From RZZS01 sp964498755 (GTDB lineage: Bacteria; Pseudomonadota; Alphaproteobacteria; Micavibrionales; Micavibrionaceae), in assembly GCA_964498755.1 (NCBI GenBank), contig CAZCIB010000001.1, positions 52,992 to 116,991 of the forward strand: a DNA stretch of 64,000 bases, given 5' to 3'. Positions within the stretch are counted from its first letter, which is position 1. Every line of letters begins with the position of its first letter. The position numbers were made by a program, and so were the translations under genes. Shown in pieces: positions 1-7,713 of the stretch. The notes below the pieces were generated by a model. That model did not search any database and was not told where the DNA came from. It saw nothing but the letters and a program-made list of their open reading frames with translations.

Positions 1-643
1 GGACTTTCCCGTCTTTTTCCACGCCGTCGACGTCGGAGAGGAAAATCAGTTTGTGCGCTTCCGAACCGCCCGCGAGTTCCGTTGCGATCGTGTCGGCGTT
101 GATATTGCAAAGCCGCCCTTCGTTTGTGAGCGCAAGACAGGCGCAGGCAATGAAATTCGTCGATTTGAACAGCCGCATAACGGGGCGCGGGAAAACGTCG
201 TGAATATCCCCGACCAGGCCGAAATCGACGCCGTCCTGCGGCGGGCGCAGGCTGACGTCCATCCATGGCGCGGGAACCGCATTGAGCGATACGCCCTCAA
301 GGTTTATTTGCGACATTGTTTCTAATAGAGGCAATGAAAGCTGGCCGCCCAGCACGTCGCGCATGGCGTTTAACGTGGCCTCGTCCGTAATCCGGCGGCC
401 GTTATGCTTTTTGATTTCAATGCCGCGGGATTTCAGCGCGTCATCCGTCGCCGCGCCGCCGCCGTAGATCAGCAGCACGTTGGTGCCGTTCCCGGTAATT
501 TCCTTTATATCGCGCAGGATGTTTTCCCGCGCTTTCCTGTCGGATATCAGACGCCCGCCGGCCTTGATCACGAAAAGGTTATCCTTGAACCGGCTGCGGT
601 AAAAGGCGTCCATCACGAATTGCGGAAGCTGGTTTTGAGTCAT
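1..643 (-). CDS. argB: Acetylglutamate kinase-like protein (partial, C-terminus beyond window)
   Basis: This amino-acid kinase family protein would phosphorylate N-acetyl-L-glutamate in the second step of arginine synthesis. About 214 residues are visible from the ATG at 643; the 3' end lies outside the window. The N-terminal lysine loop reads VIKAGG, the glycine loop reads IYGGGAATDD, and the C-terminal part has NINADTIATELA followed by KLIFLSDVDGV, the usual ArgB nucleotide-site pattern. The glycine loop departs from the common HGGGPQI form, so the exact substrate is less certain than the fold. argC lies upstream on the same strand, separated by a GIY-YIG gene, which supports an arginine role. 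Confidence 0.8.
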   Translation of the reverse strand, partial: MTQNQLPQFVMDAFYRSRFKDNLFVIKAGGRLISDRKARENILRDIKEITGNGTNVLLIYGGGAATDDALKSRGIEIKKHNGRRITDEATLNAMRDVLGGQLSLPLLETMSQINLEGVSLNAVPAPWMDVSLRPPQDGVDFGLVGDIHDVFPRPVMRLFKSTNFIACACLALTNEGRLCNINADTIATELAGGSEAHKLIFLSDVDGVEKDGKV

Positions 644-665
644 TTTTTATATTCCAACATAGCTT

Positions 666-742
666 CGTCATTCCGGCGAAAGCCGGAATCCATAGGGAGT
701 TTAACTGATTCACTATGGATCCCGTTTTTCAACGGGATGACG
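666..742. repeat. Paired inverted-repeat element, left flank of GIY-YIG gene
   Basis: Two hairpins face each other. The first is GTCATTCCGG..CCGGAATCC and the second GGATCCCG..CGGGATGAC. The outer ends (CGTCAT/ATGACG) and inner ends (CCATAG/CTATGG) are also inverted copies. The element lies about 10 bases past the stop codon of the GIY-YIG gene. Similar elements occur at 1070-1147, 14277-14306 (half), 53299-53392, 60284-60360 and 63354-63402. Confidence 0.85.
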
Positions 743-751
743 GTAAGGCGT

Positions 752-1045
752 TTAAAACAACGTTTCATATAAATCCCGCCAGTCCGGGTTGCTCTGTTCG
801 ATCAGTCCGAGTTTCCATTGTCGTTTCCATTCCTTGATTTGTTTTTCGCGCGTGATAGCGCTTTCGGCGTTTTCATGTACTTCATACCAGACAAGCAGCT
901 TGCAATTGTATTGTTTCGTAAAGCCGTCGGCCAGTCCTTCTTTATGTTCGTAAACGCGTTTCGGCAAGTTCGACGTTACGCCTGTATAGAGTGTCCCGTA
1001 GCGTTTGCTTGTCATGATGTAAACGCAGAACTGTTTTTTTTGCAT
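752..1045 (-). CDS. Small GIY-YIG nuclease family protein
   Basis: A single-domain GIY-YIG endonuclease-like protein of 97 residues (UPF0213/COG2827 type). The start of the protein shows VYIMTS and then LYTGVTS, the two halves of the GIY-YIG signature, followed by KRVYEHK (family Arg/His) and a C-terminal ITREKQIKEWKR segment typical of this small family. I chose the ATG at 1045. The in-frame ATG at 1075 lies inside the flanking repeat and would add a repeat-coded leader. The gene is enclosed by two inverted-repeat elements (666-742 and 1070-1147) and interrupts argC-argB. Its cellular role is unknown. Confidence 0.85.
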   Translation of the reverse strand: MQKKQFCVYIMTSKRYGTLYTGVTSNLPKRVYEHKEGLADGFTKQYNCKLLVWYEVHENAESAITREKQIKEWKRQWKLGLIEQSNPDWRDLYETLF

Positions 1046-1069
1046 TTTTAATGTTTCTTTTTTCTCCAG

Positions 1070-1147
1070 CGTCATCCCGGTGTAAACCGGGATCCATTTT
1101 GGCTCTCAATTTACTCAGTATGGATTCCGGCTTTCGCCGGAATGACG
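1070..1147. repeat. Paired inverted-repeat element, right flank of GIY-YIG gene
   Basis: Two facing hairpins, CGTCATCCCGG..CCGGGATCCA and TGGATTCCGG..CCGGAATGACG, with the same architecture as 666-742. It separates the argC stop codon from the GIY-YIG start codon. Confidence 0.85.
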
Positions 1148-1160
1148 AGTGAGGTGATGT

Positions 1161-2165
1161 TTAAGGATAAAGAGGCGACAGAGTCATCAACCCCTCTCCC
1201 TCATCAACCCCGAACATCAAATTCATATTCTGCACGGCTGTGCCGGACGCGCCTTTCATGAGGTTGTCAATCACGCCCTGCGCGATCATGGACCGGTCAT
1301 CGTGGCCCTGACGGAAAGACAGATCAGCGAAGTTCGATCCTGTAACGTCCGCAAGCGCGGGCGCATCCTTGATCCGGATAAAGGGCTGACCTTCATAAAT
1401 TTTATGGGGCTCAGGCTGCGCATGGTTCAGCGCGACAAAGGCGGTGGCGAAGATGCCGCGCACGAACGGCCCCGAGGTCGGAACGAAGTTCAGCCTTGCC
1501 GCCTTCATGTCGAGCGTTTGCAAAATCTCCGGCATATGGCGGTGGGCGTTGACGCCGTAGCTTTTCATGTTATGCGCGCGTACCGGGTGATGCCCGCCCT
1601 CCGACGGGGTTTTCCCAAGCCCCGAAGAGCCCGTCACCGCCATGACGTTCGCGGCCTTGATGTTCGCGCGGAACGGGTAAAGAAGAAGCTGCGTTAACAG
1701 GGCGAAACAGCCCGGATTGGCGACGTTTTCCGCGCCTTTAGTATTGTCGCGGTAAATTTCGGGAAGGCCGTAAGTAAATTCTTTCAACAGTTCCGGGCAG
1801 GGGTGATCAAGACCATAGGTTTCTTTGTAAACAGATGCATCCTTGAGCCGGAAATCTGCGGACAGGTCGATGATTTTGCACTGGCCGATGATGTCCGGGA
1901 TGATTTCCGCAGTCGCTTTATGCGGCAGGCACAGAAAAACAACATCGCTATTTGCGGCAACTTCGCTATGCGGGGCGTTCGTGACCGCGTAATCGTACCC
2001 GGCCAGATGCGGCGCGAGCTCGCCGATGGGCGTTTCGCCCTCCACTGACCGCGCGGTCAGGTACGCGATCTCCACAAACGGATGCGCGATCAGGAGTCTT
2101 AGCAATTCGAGGCCGGTATAGCCGCCTACGCCGATAATCGACGCCCTGATGTTTCCTTTGTCCAT
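1161..2165 (-). CDS. argC: N-acetyl-gamma-glutamyl-phosphate reductase
   Basis: A cytoplasmic NADPH-dependent reductase for the third step of arginine synthesis, 334 residues, the usual family length. The N-terminus has the dinucleotide-binding loop GVGGYTGLE (about residues 12-20). The catalytic cysteine is C153 in NPGC. A later HRHMPEI segment supplies the conserved histidine. The start codon lies 40 bases inside the end of the upstream P-loop gene (2126-3187), which points to co-transcription and translational coupling. The argB-like gene follows after the repeat-flanked GIY-YIG insertion. Confidence 0.93.
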   Translation of the reverse strand: MDKGNIRASIIGVGGYTGLELLRLLIAHPFVEIAYLTARSVEGETPIGELAPHLAGYDYAVTNAPHSEVAANSDVVFLCLPHKATAEIIPDIIGQCKIIDLSADFRLKDASVYKETYGLDHPCPELLKEFTYGLPEIYRDNTKGAENVANPGCFALLTQLLLYPFRANIKAANVMAVTGSSGLGKTPSEGGHHPVRAHNMKSYGVNAHRHMPEILQTLDMKAARLNFVPTSGPFVRGIFATAFVALNHAQPEPHKIYEGQPFIRIKDAPALADVTGSNFADLSFRQGHDDRSMIAQGVIDNLMKGASGTAVQNMNLMFGVDEGEGLMTLSPLYP

Positions 2166-3187
2166 TTTCCGATCACCACGTCCAGCCAGTCATTGGTGGG
2201 GTTGAAAGCATTATAGGTCACAAGGTTTGTCGCTTCGCGCACAAGCTCCTGCCCCACGGAATTATCCGTCACGGGTCCCGCGATAATATCCAAAGGTACG
2301 CCAAGGGCCTGGCACTCCTCATGCAGCTTGACCGCGCCGACGGGGTCGCCCGCGCAGCCGATATGCAGGTATACGTTGCCGCGGATGTCCGCGTCGCTCA
2401 GGATTTCGCGTACGCCGTAACGGCCCATGACGCCGTCGCCGAATTCAATCATAATCGCGTCGGGATTTGATTGGCTTAGATGATTGATCGCCCCGCGCGC
2501 GATTTTTTTAACGAGCTCCGCGTCGATATTCGCGGTCGAGGTAATCCCTGCGTCGACGAAGGACACAGCCTCGCGCACGCCGTAATCCATCATTTTATAG
2601 ATATCGCGCTGCATGCCGACGCCCGTGAGCTTGGTCCCGGCGAGCTTCATGCCGAGCCGGGTGAGCGTCTTTGTCATTTCCGCCGCGACGGTCGTTTTGC
2701 CGGAATCCATGCTCGTTCCGGTCGTAATAATCAGGGGCGTGGAGGCAGTGAGCGCGTTTTCCGGTTTGAAAAGGACCGCGTCGCCGATATTGAGCGGCTT
2801 GCCGTTCCGCGCGACCGCGCCAAGGATTTTGATCCGCAAAGGCTCGCCGACTTCGTGTTTATTCGCGCTTGTGCACTCGCCCGACACGCCGCCGAGATTA
2901 AGAAGATGCAGCGCGTCGCCGGGCCTGAGTTTTTTCGGCAGACGCCCGACAAAGCCTTTCAGGGCCATGCGCTCGCCCAGCGCGACGACGATGCGGTCGC
3001 CGCGTTTGAGTTTGGACATCCGGCCCGAAGGCAGTTCCAGCTCGTTGTATATCTTTTTATCGTCCAGGACCTCGGCGGCGAAAACGTCGCCCATCGCTAC
3101 GCCCGTATCTTCCAAGAGCTCAATCTCATGACCGAGATTGAGGTTCTTCGTGACCGAGCCGATTTTGTCCACTGTAACGGTTTTCAT
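2126..3187 (-). CDS. DUF1611 (DgcN-like) P-loop protein in arginine cluster
   Basis: A 353-residue protein with an N-terminal beta-rich part and a P-loop (GTSMDSGKTT, residues 156-165) opening a C-terminal NTPase-like domain. The sequence after the P-loop (KLTGVGMQRDIYKMMDYGVREAVSFVD, seen as a continuous stretch across about residues 182-210) resembles the DUF1611 family. From memory, a DUF1611 member named DgcN N-acetylates D-glutamate in marine bacteria. The gene overlaps argC by 40 bases on the same strand, so a job with N-acetylglutamate is a reasonable inference. A MobB-like nucleotide-binding role is the alternative. Family assignment is by eye. Confidence 0.6.
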   Translation of the reverse strand: MKTVTVDKIGSVTKNLNLGHEIELLEDTGVAMGDVFAAEVLDDKKIYNELELPSGRMSKLKRGDRIVVALGERMALKGFVGRLPKKLRPGDALHLLNLGGVSGECTSANKHEVGEPLRIKILGAVARNGKPLNIGDAVLFKPENALTASTPLIITTGTSMDSGKTTVAAEMTKTLTRLGMKLAGTKLTGVGMQRDIYKMMDYGVREAVSFVDAGITSTANIDAELVKKIARGAINHLSQSNPDAIMIEFGDGVMGRYGVREILSDADIRGNVYLHIGCAGDPVGAVKLHEECQALGVPLDIIAGPVTDNSVGQELVREATNLVTYNAFNPTNDWLDVVIGKWTKETSGRRLSA

Positions 3188-3245
3188 AGCCCGCTAACAG
3201 TAGCGGGAAGGCATGGGAGAATGCAAGAGCGGGCGGTTGTTATTG

Positions 3246-3506
3246 TCAGGACTTCTGCCGCGCCACGTATTCATCAACGAGGGCGCGGATCATGCGCTGG
3301 TAGGGTACGCCCGCTTTTTCGGCTTCCTTCTTGAAAAAATCAAGGCTGCGGCGGCTGAGGGCCAGCGTGACTTTCTGCGTGTCTTCTTTGAGGACGAGCT
3401 GGTCCGGCGGCGGCAGAAAATCCGCCACGACATAGGCGTGGTCGCTCGGGCCGTCTCCCTTGTCGTCCGTATAACCGTCTTCGTCCCATTCAATGCGCTT
3501 GCTCAT
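3246..3506 (-). CDS. brnA: BrnA-type antitoxin
   Basis: An 86-residue protein downstream of and overlapping a BrnT toxin gene. An acidic N-terminal half is followed by a ribbon-helix-helix-like C-terminus (KVTLALSRRSLDFFKKEAEK, then VPYQRMIRALVDEY), the DNA-binding part used for autoregulation in BrnA/CopG-like antitoxins. It overlaps the toxin gene by 17 bases. Expected role: binds and neutralises BrnT and represses the operon. Confidence 0.8.
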   Translation of the reverse strand: MSKRIEWDEDGYTDDKGDGPSDHAYVVADFLPPPDQLVLKEDTQKVTLALSRRSLDFFKKEAEKAGVPYQRMIRALVDEYVARQKS

Positions 3507-3765
3507 AGTATTTCCTCCACTTGCGCCAGTATCCCGCGCCGATAATCCGAACGGATTGCTCTCTCATGGTAAAGCGTACCGTCATGATCTTTTCTTCCAC
3601 GCGTCCCACGCAATACCATCTGTCTTCCTTATCGCTGTGTTCCGGATCAAAAACAATCCTGCGGGCCGGATCGTCAAAAGCCAGAACAGCCTCATCGAAA
3701 GCAACGCCGTGCTTTTCAATATTGGCGGCATTCTTCTCATCATCCCATTCAAAGGTTACAGTCAT
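3490..3765 (-). CDS. brnT: BrnT-type toxin (DUF497)
   Basis: A 91-residue DUF497 protein. The N-terminus FEWDDEKNAANIEKHGVAF is the family signature. The DPEHSDKEDRWYCVG and RIIGAGYWRKWRKYYE segments match the core and C-terminal part of BrnT, a RelE-fold ribonuclease that stops translation. The toxin comes first and the antitoxin second, the normal BrnT-BrnA order. The pair sits between the P-loop gene and the M20 hydrolase gene. Confidence 0.85.
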   Translation of the reverse strand: MTVTFEWDDEKNAANIEKHGVAFDEAVLAFDDPARRIVFDPEHSDKEDRWYCVGRVEEKIMTVRFTMREQSVRIIGAGYWRKWRKYYEQAH

Positions 3766-3822
3766 AGCGTATCACATGCGCAAGAGTATGGCAATAAATA
3801 TGGGTAAAAATATGTATATGGG

Positions 3823-5004
3823 CTAGCCTAAAGCTTTCTCTACCAGCTTTACCCAGTATTCGACGCCGAGCGGGATGATCGAGTCGTTGAAATCGTAGCC
3901 CGGGTGGTGGCAGCTCTGCGAATGCGGGCTGTCGGGATCGGACTCCCCTTGTCCCATCCAGATATAGCAGGCCGGGATTTGCCGCGCCATATAGCAGAAA
4001 TCCTCGCCGCCCATGCAGGGGTCTATTTCGGTGAGGGTGTTTTCTTCTCCTGCGACTTCACGCGCGACTTCGGTACAAAGGGCGGTTTGCCCGGGATCGT
4101 TAATCGTCGCGTCATAGCCGCGGCGGTATTCGTAATTGACGCTGGCGCCCATCGCTTCGGCGATGCCTTTTGCGACTTCGCCGATACGCCGCTCCAGCAT
4201 ATCGCGGGTTTCAGGTTTAAAGCTGCGCACCGAGCCGTTAAGTTCAACTTTATCGCCAATGACGTTGAGCGCGCCCGTGCCGCCGCTGATATTCGCCGTC
4301 GTGATGACCGCAGAGTCCAGCGGATCGACGCTGCGCGAGACAAGCGTTTGCAACGCGAGGATAATCTGAGCGGCGACTGGAACGGGGTCGATCGCGTTAT
4401 GCGGAATTGCGGCGTGACCGCCTTTGCCGTGAATAGTGATTTCAAAAAAGTCGGAGGCCGCCATCATTGCGCCTGCGCGGACGGCGATTTGTCCTTTCGG
4501 CAGGTATGGCCAGTTGTGCAGCCCGTAAACCGCGTCCATCGGGTATTTCTCGAACAGGCCTTCCTGAATCATCCGGAGCGCGCCTGCGTCGCCTTCCTCG
4601 GCGGGCTGGAAGATCAGGTGAACTTTGCCGTTAAAGTTCCTGTTTTCGTTTAAATACTTTGCCGCGCCGAGGAGCATCGCCGTATGCCCGTCATGACCGC
4701 AGCCATGCATCTTGCCGGGAATTTTCGAGCTCCATGGCTGTCCCGACGCCTCAATAATATCGAGCGCGTCCATATCGGCGCGCAGGCCGATGACTTTGCC
4801 GGAATCGGTTTTTTCGCCTTCAATCGTGGCGACTATGCCGGTGACGGCGATGCCGCGCTCGAACGGAATGCCCCATTCGGTCAGGCGCTCGGCCACGAGA
4901 TTGCTGGCGAACTCTTCTTCATATGAGGTCTGCGGGTTTTCATGCATCGCGCGCCGGTCGGCTGCGATGGATTCTGTCAGGTCGTAGATGCTGTTTCTTG
5001 GCAT
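3823..5004 (-). CDS. M20 family amidohydrolase (N-acyl amino acid / hippurate hydrolase type)
   Basis: A metal-dependent amidohydrolase of 393 residues from the preferred ATG at 5004; the upstream in-frame start at 5046 is TTG. The typical opening of the family is visible (RRAMHENPQTSYEE). Metal ligands are in GHDGHTAMLLGAA and QPAEEGDAGA, and MGGEDFCYM near the C-terminus supplies a further metal site. The central lid domain contains HGKGGHAAIPH. Family members remove acyl groups from amino acids. Its place near argB/argC and the DUF1611 gene suggests an N-acyl amino acid substrate, but the brnTA pair separates them. Confidence 0.88.
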   Translation of the reverse strand: MPRNSIYDLTESIAADRRAMHENPQTSYEEEFASNLVAERLTEWGIPFERGIAVTGIVATIEGEKTDSGKVIGLRADMDALDIIEASGQPWSSKIPGKMHGCGHDGHTAMLLGAAKYLNENRNFNGKVHLIFQPAEEGDAGALRMIQEGLFEKYPMDAVYGLHNWPYLPKGQIAVRAGAMMAASDFFEITIHGKGGHAAIPHNAIDPVPVAAQIILALQTLVSRSVDPLDSAVITTANISGGTGALNVIGDKVELNGSVRSFKPETRDMLERRIGEVAKGIAEAMGASVNYEYRRGYDATINDPGQTALCTEVAREVAGEENTLTEIDPCMGGEDFCYMARQIPACYIWMGQGESDPDSPHSQSCHHPGYDFNDSIIPLGVEYWVKLVEKALG

Positions 5005-5079
5005 GCGCTCACATTCGCACAGCCTTGAGACGCGCCGCAAGTCCAAAATAGTGAATATGAGCGCATCACGCCAGAGGGG

Positions 5080-5928
5080 CTAGGCGGACTCGCAAGACAG
5101 CGCGTTAGCGGCGCGGAATTGCGCGGACCGTATTACGCGGCCGCCTCTCACAGGAAAATCTCCGCCCGCGATTTGGTTCAGCTCGTTTCGGTCAAGATTC
5201 ATTCTCTCCAGAGCTTGCTCTAAATTAAAAGAGATATTTTTGCCGCTTGCCCTGTGATTAAACCCGCTCGCTTCGGCTTGCAAAAGCCTTTGCGCGCATG
5301 TCGAAACGGTTTGCGACGTCGCGATCAGCCAGTCTGTAGGGTTTCCCTTATTTTCCTTGGCGATGCCGGCATTACATGCCGTGTGCAAAACGTTTACAAG
5401 ACCTGCATCCTTTACGTCTTCATAGCCGAGGCCTCTATATGCGCTCATGGATTCCTTATTTTGCGGCATAATCTCTGTGACGACGGGCAATGCGCCCTGT
5501 TCGTCCATGAACGCCTTGAGCGTTGCGGCAGCAATGATGATGGAACCTGTCCCGCTGTTGAGGGCGGAGAGGGACGTGCCGACCTCGCGGAAGCTGTCCA
5601 CGGATGGCGCGCTTGCGTATGTTCTGACTGCCGGATCCGTGATGCGGTAAGCGCACGTGATCGCGCGCGCGTCGCTGTTCTCGTCGACGAGCATCGCGAA
5701 GGCGCCATTTTCGAGGTGCGGGTCATGCACGTGAGACTCTCTTTTGACGACCCATGAAGTCGGATCGATAATGCGTTTTACGTCCGGGTCCAGAATGCGC
5801 TGGATGCGGCCACGGTCCGCTGCCGACGAAAACGCCAAAGACAATCGACCTGGTACGGGAAGACCGTCCGGGGCCGCGGCAAGCCGACTAGATGGAGCGG
5901 CGGTCATCGCAGAGCTCGAAATTTGCAT
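5080..5928 (-). CDS. Putative GNAT-like protein, unknown substrate
   Basis: An 282-residue protein of unknown function. The only recognisable part is PQNKESMSAYRGLGYEDV near the middle, which resembles the end of a GNAT acetyltransferase fold (N..S...Y..LGY). I chose the ATG at 5928 because it has an AGAGG ribosome site 8 bases upstream; a GTG at 5934 is the alternative. The first ~25 residues are Ser/Ala-rich and low in complexity. No operon partner is evident; the next gene on the strand is yejE, 130 bases away on the other side. Confidence 0.5.
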   Translation of the reverse strand: MQISSSAMTAAPSSRLAAAPDGLPVPGRLSLAFSSAADRGRIQRILDPDVKRIIDPTSWVVKRESHVHDPHLENGAFAMLVDENSDARAITCAYRITDPAVRTYASAPSVDSFREVGTSLSALNSGTGSIIIAAATLKAFMDEQGALPVVTEIMPQNKESMSAYRGLGYEDVKDAGLVNVLHTACNAGIAKENKGNPTDWLIATSQTVSTCAQRLLQAEASGFNHRASGKNISFNLEQALERMNLDRNELNQIAGGDFPVRGGRVIRSAQFRAANALSCESA

Positions 5929-6062
5929 AAACACAACCTCTTTTAGATACGCAGTTACCTGTCACATGACTGGTATGCAATAAGCGCATGGCAAATTTCA
6001 AGCAGAATCTTGGGTCCATCTTTTATATGGGCAAACGTTTCCCGGGTTTTACGGAAGAGCAA

Positions 6063-7088
6063 TCAGAGTTTCGTCTTTCTCGGATCGAACGCGTCGCGCA
6101 CGGCCTCGCCGATAAACGTCAGCAGTGTCAACATAAAGGCGAGCGATAAAAAAGCCGTGATGCCGAGCCACGGTGCGTTGAGGTTGTTTTTGCCCTGCGC
6201 GAGCATTTCACCGAGAGAAGGGCTGCCCGGCGGCATGCCGAGGCCAAGAAAATCAAGCGATGTCAGCGCCGTGATCGAGCCTGTCAGGATAAAAGGCATG
6301 AGCGTTAATGTCGCCACCATCGCGTTGGGGAGAACATGCCGCCACATGATGGTGAGGTTCGACACGCCAAGCGCGCCCGCTGCGCGGACATAGTCGAAGT
6401 TTCTGGTTCTTAAAAATTCCGCGCGGACGACGTCGACAAGAGATACCCATGAAAACAGCAGGAGGATCAGAAGCAACGTCCAGAATCCCGGAATGAACAG
6501 AGAGGAAAAGATAATCAGGATGTAGAGCGAGGGCAGGGAGGTCCAGACCTCGATAACGCGCTGCATGAACAGATCCAGCCTGCCGCCGTAATAGCCCTGA
6601 AACGCGCCCGCCGCCACGCCGATGACGGAACTGGCGAGCGTTAGCGCAAGTCCGAACAGAACCGATATGCGAAATCCGTAAATCACGCGCGCGGCGACGT
6701 CGCGGCCCTGATCGTCGGTGCCGAAAATATTGTCTCCCGTTGGCGGGGAGGGCGCGGGCTGCGGCAGCTCATAATTAATCGTGTCATAAGAATAGCGGAC
6801 CGGCGGCCAGAGAATCCAGCCCTCCGCCTCTATTAACTCTTTCACGAAGGGGTCGCGGTAATCGGCTTCGGTCTCGAAATCTCCGCCGAACGCCGTTTCG
6901 GGGTAAGAGACAAAGACGGGGAAATACAGGCTGTCCTGATAGCTGACCAGCAGCGGCTTGTCGTTGGCGATAAACTCCGCGCCAAGGCAGAGGATGAACA
7001 GCGCCAGAAAAATCCAGAAACTCCAGTAGCCGCGCTTGTTCGCGCGGAATTGCTGAAGACGCCGGGCTGTGATGGGGGAGAGAGTCAT
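6063..7088 (-). CDS. yejE: ABC transporter permease YejE-like
   Basis: An inner-membrane permease of the oligopeptide/microcin C uptake family. After an N-terminal membrane segment comes a long periplasmic insert (about residues 40-130), as in YejE. A BPD_transp_1 domain follows with several membrane spans. The EAA loop region reads RAAGALGVSNLTIMWRHVLPN. GDNIFGTDDQGRDV is the typical YejE motif before the second span. ATG 7088 is preferred over GTG 7094. yejB lies upstream on the same strand but the two are separated by a brnTA pair. The ATPase gene yejF is not in the window. Confidence 0.9.
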   Translation of the reverse strand: MTLSPITARRLQQFRANKRGYWSFWIFLALFILCLGAEFIANDKPLLVSYQDSLYFPVFVSYPETAFGGDFETEADYRDPFVKELIEAEGWILWPPVRYSYDTINYELPQPAPSPPTGDNIFGTDDQGRDVAARVIYGFRISVLFGLALTLASSVIGVAAGAFQGYYGGRLDLFMQRVIEVWTSLPSLYILIIFSSLFIPGFWTLLLILLLFSWVSLVDVVRAEFLRTRNFDYVRAAGALGVSNLTIMWRHVLPNAMVATLTLMPFILTGSITALTSLDFLGLGMPPGSPSLGEMLAQGKNNLNAPWLGITAFLSLAFMLTLLTFIGEAVRDAFDPRKTKL

Positions 7089-7133
7089 GTTCACTTTTTA
7101 ATGCAAATACCTTGGGGCGTAGGGGCGGGATTT

Positions 7134-7436
7134 TCACTTGTGCGCGTCCATATACGCGCGCAGGACGGCGTTCATGCGGGTCTGATAGCCTTTGCCCTGC
7201 TTGCGGAACCATTCAAGAATATCTCCGTCGACGCGCAGGGAGATTTTTTCCTTCTCCCAGGGAAAATGGGTCATTGTGGTTGACCAGTCGGTTTCAAAGT
7301 CGGCGTCGGGGTCAGAGGCAATTCTCGCCTCCAGTTCCTCTTCCGTCATGTTTTCAAGCGCTTCCCAGTTGCTCTGGTCTTCCATCTGTTGCAGTTCTTC
7401 AAGGGTATACTGCCTGATATCTTCTTTTTTCTCCAT
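7134..7436 (-). CDS. brnA: BrnA-type antitoxin (second locus)
   Basis: A 100-residue antitoxin. The N-terminal half is acidic and Glu-rich. The C-terminal KEKISLRVDGDILEWFRKQG..YQTRMNAVLRAYMDAHK is the BrnA DNA-binding domain (PF14384 type). It overlaps the 3' end of the upstream brnT by 38 bases. The pair lies in the same orientation as, and between, yejB and yejE. Confidence 0.87.
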   Translation of the reverse strand: MEKKEDIRQYTLEELQQMEDQSNWEALENMTEEELEARIASDPDADFETDWSTTMTHFPWEKEKISLRVDGDILEWFRKQGKGYQTRMNAVLRAYMDAHK

Positions 7437-7668
7437 CGCGTGCGCTCCTCAATGAAATAAATCTTACTTTTTCTCTTCGTTGCGTCCAGATCAACGTAAC
7501 CGTTTTGCCGTCAATCTCTCCGGTCGTTTTGTAACGCGCTTCATCATTGCGGAAAGAAGCCGTTGTTATCTGAGGTCTGCCGTCGAATAAATCCGCGCCG
7601 CGTTTAAAATCAAGCTCGTGCTTGATAAGGTTGCTCCGGCGTTTGTATTCGTCCCATTCAAATATCAT
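7399..7668 (-). CDS. brnT: BrnT-type toxin (DUF497, second locus)
   Basis: An 89-residue DUF497 protein. It starts FEWDEYKRRSNLIKHELDF, has ARYKTTGEIDGKTVTLIWTQR in the centre and ends VRFISLRSARDGEKRRYQ, the BrnT core and C-terminal pattern. It is a predicted RelE-fold ribonuclease. Sequence similarity to the BrnT at 3490-3765 is limited to family motifs, so the two do not look like a recent duplication. Confidence 0.87.
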   Translation of the reverse strand: MIFEWDEYKRRSNLIKHELDFKRGADLFDGRPQITTASFRNDEARYKTTGEIDGKTVTLIWTQRREKVRFISLRSARDGEKRRYQAVYP

Positions 7669-7713
7669 TGTAGTGCGTCCTGAAGTGTTTGTCCATACAT
7701 TTGTCCATACAAA

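Noticed and set aside
2480..3334. 284-codon plus-strand frame
   Set aside because: Shadow of the DUF1611-like gene: His/Arg/Asp-rich composition, no motif and no ribosome site.
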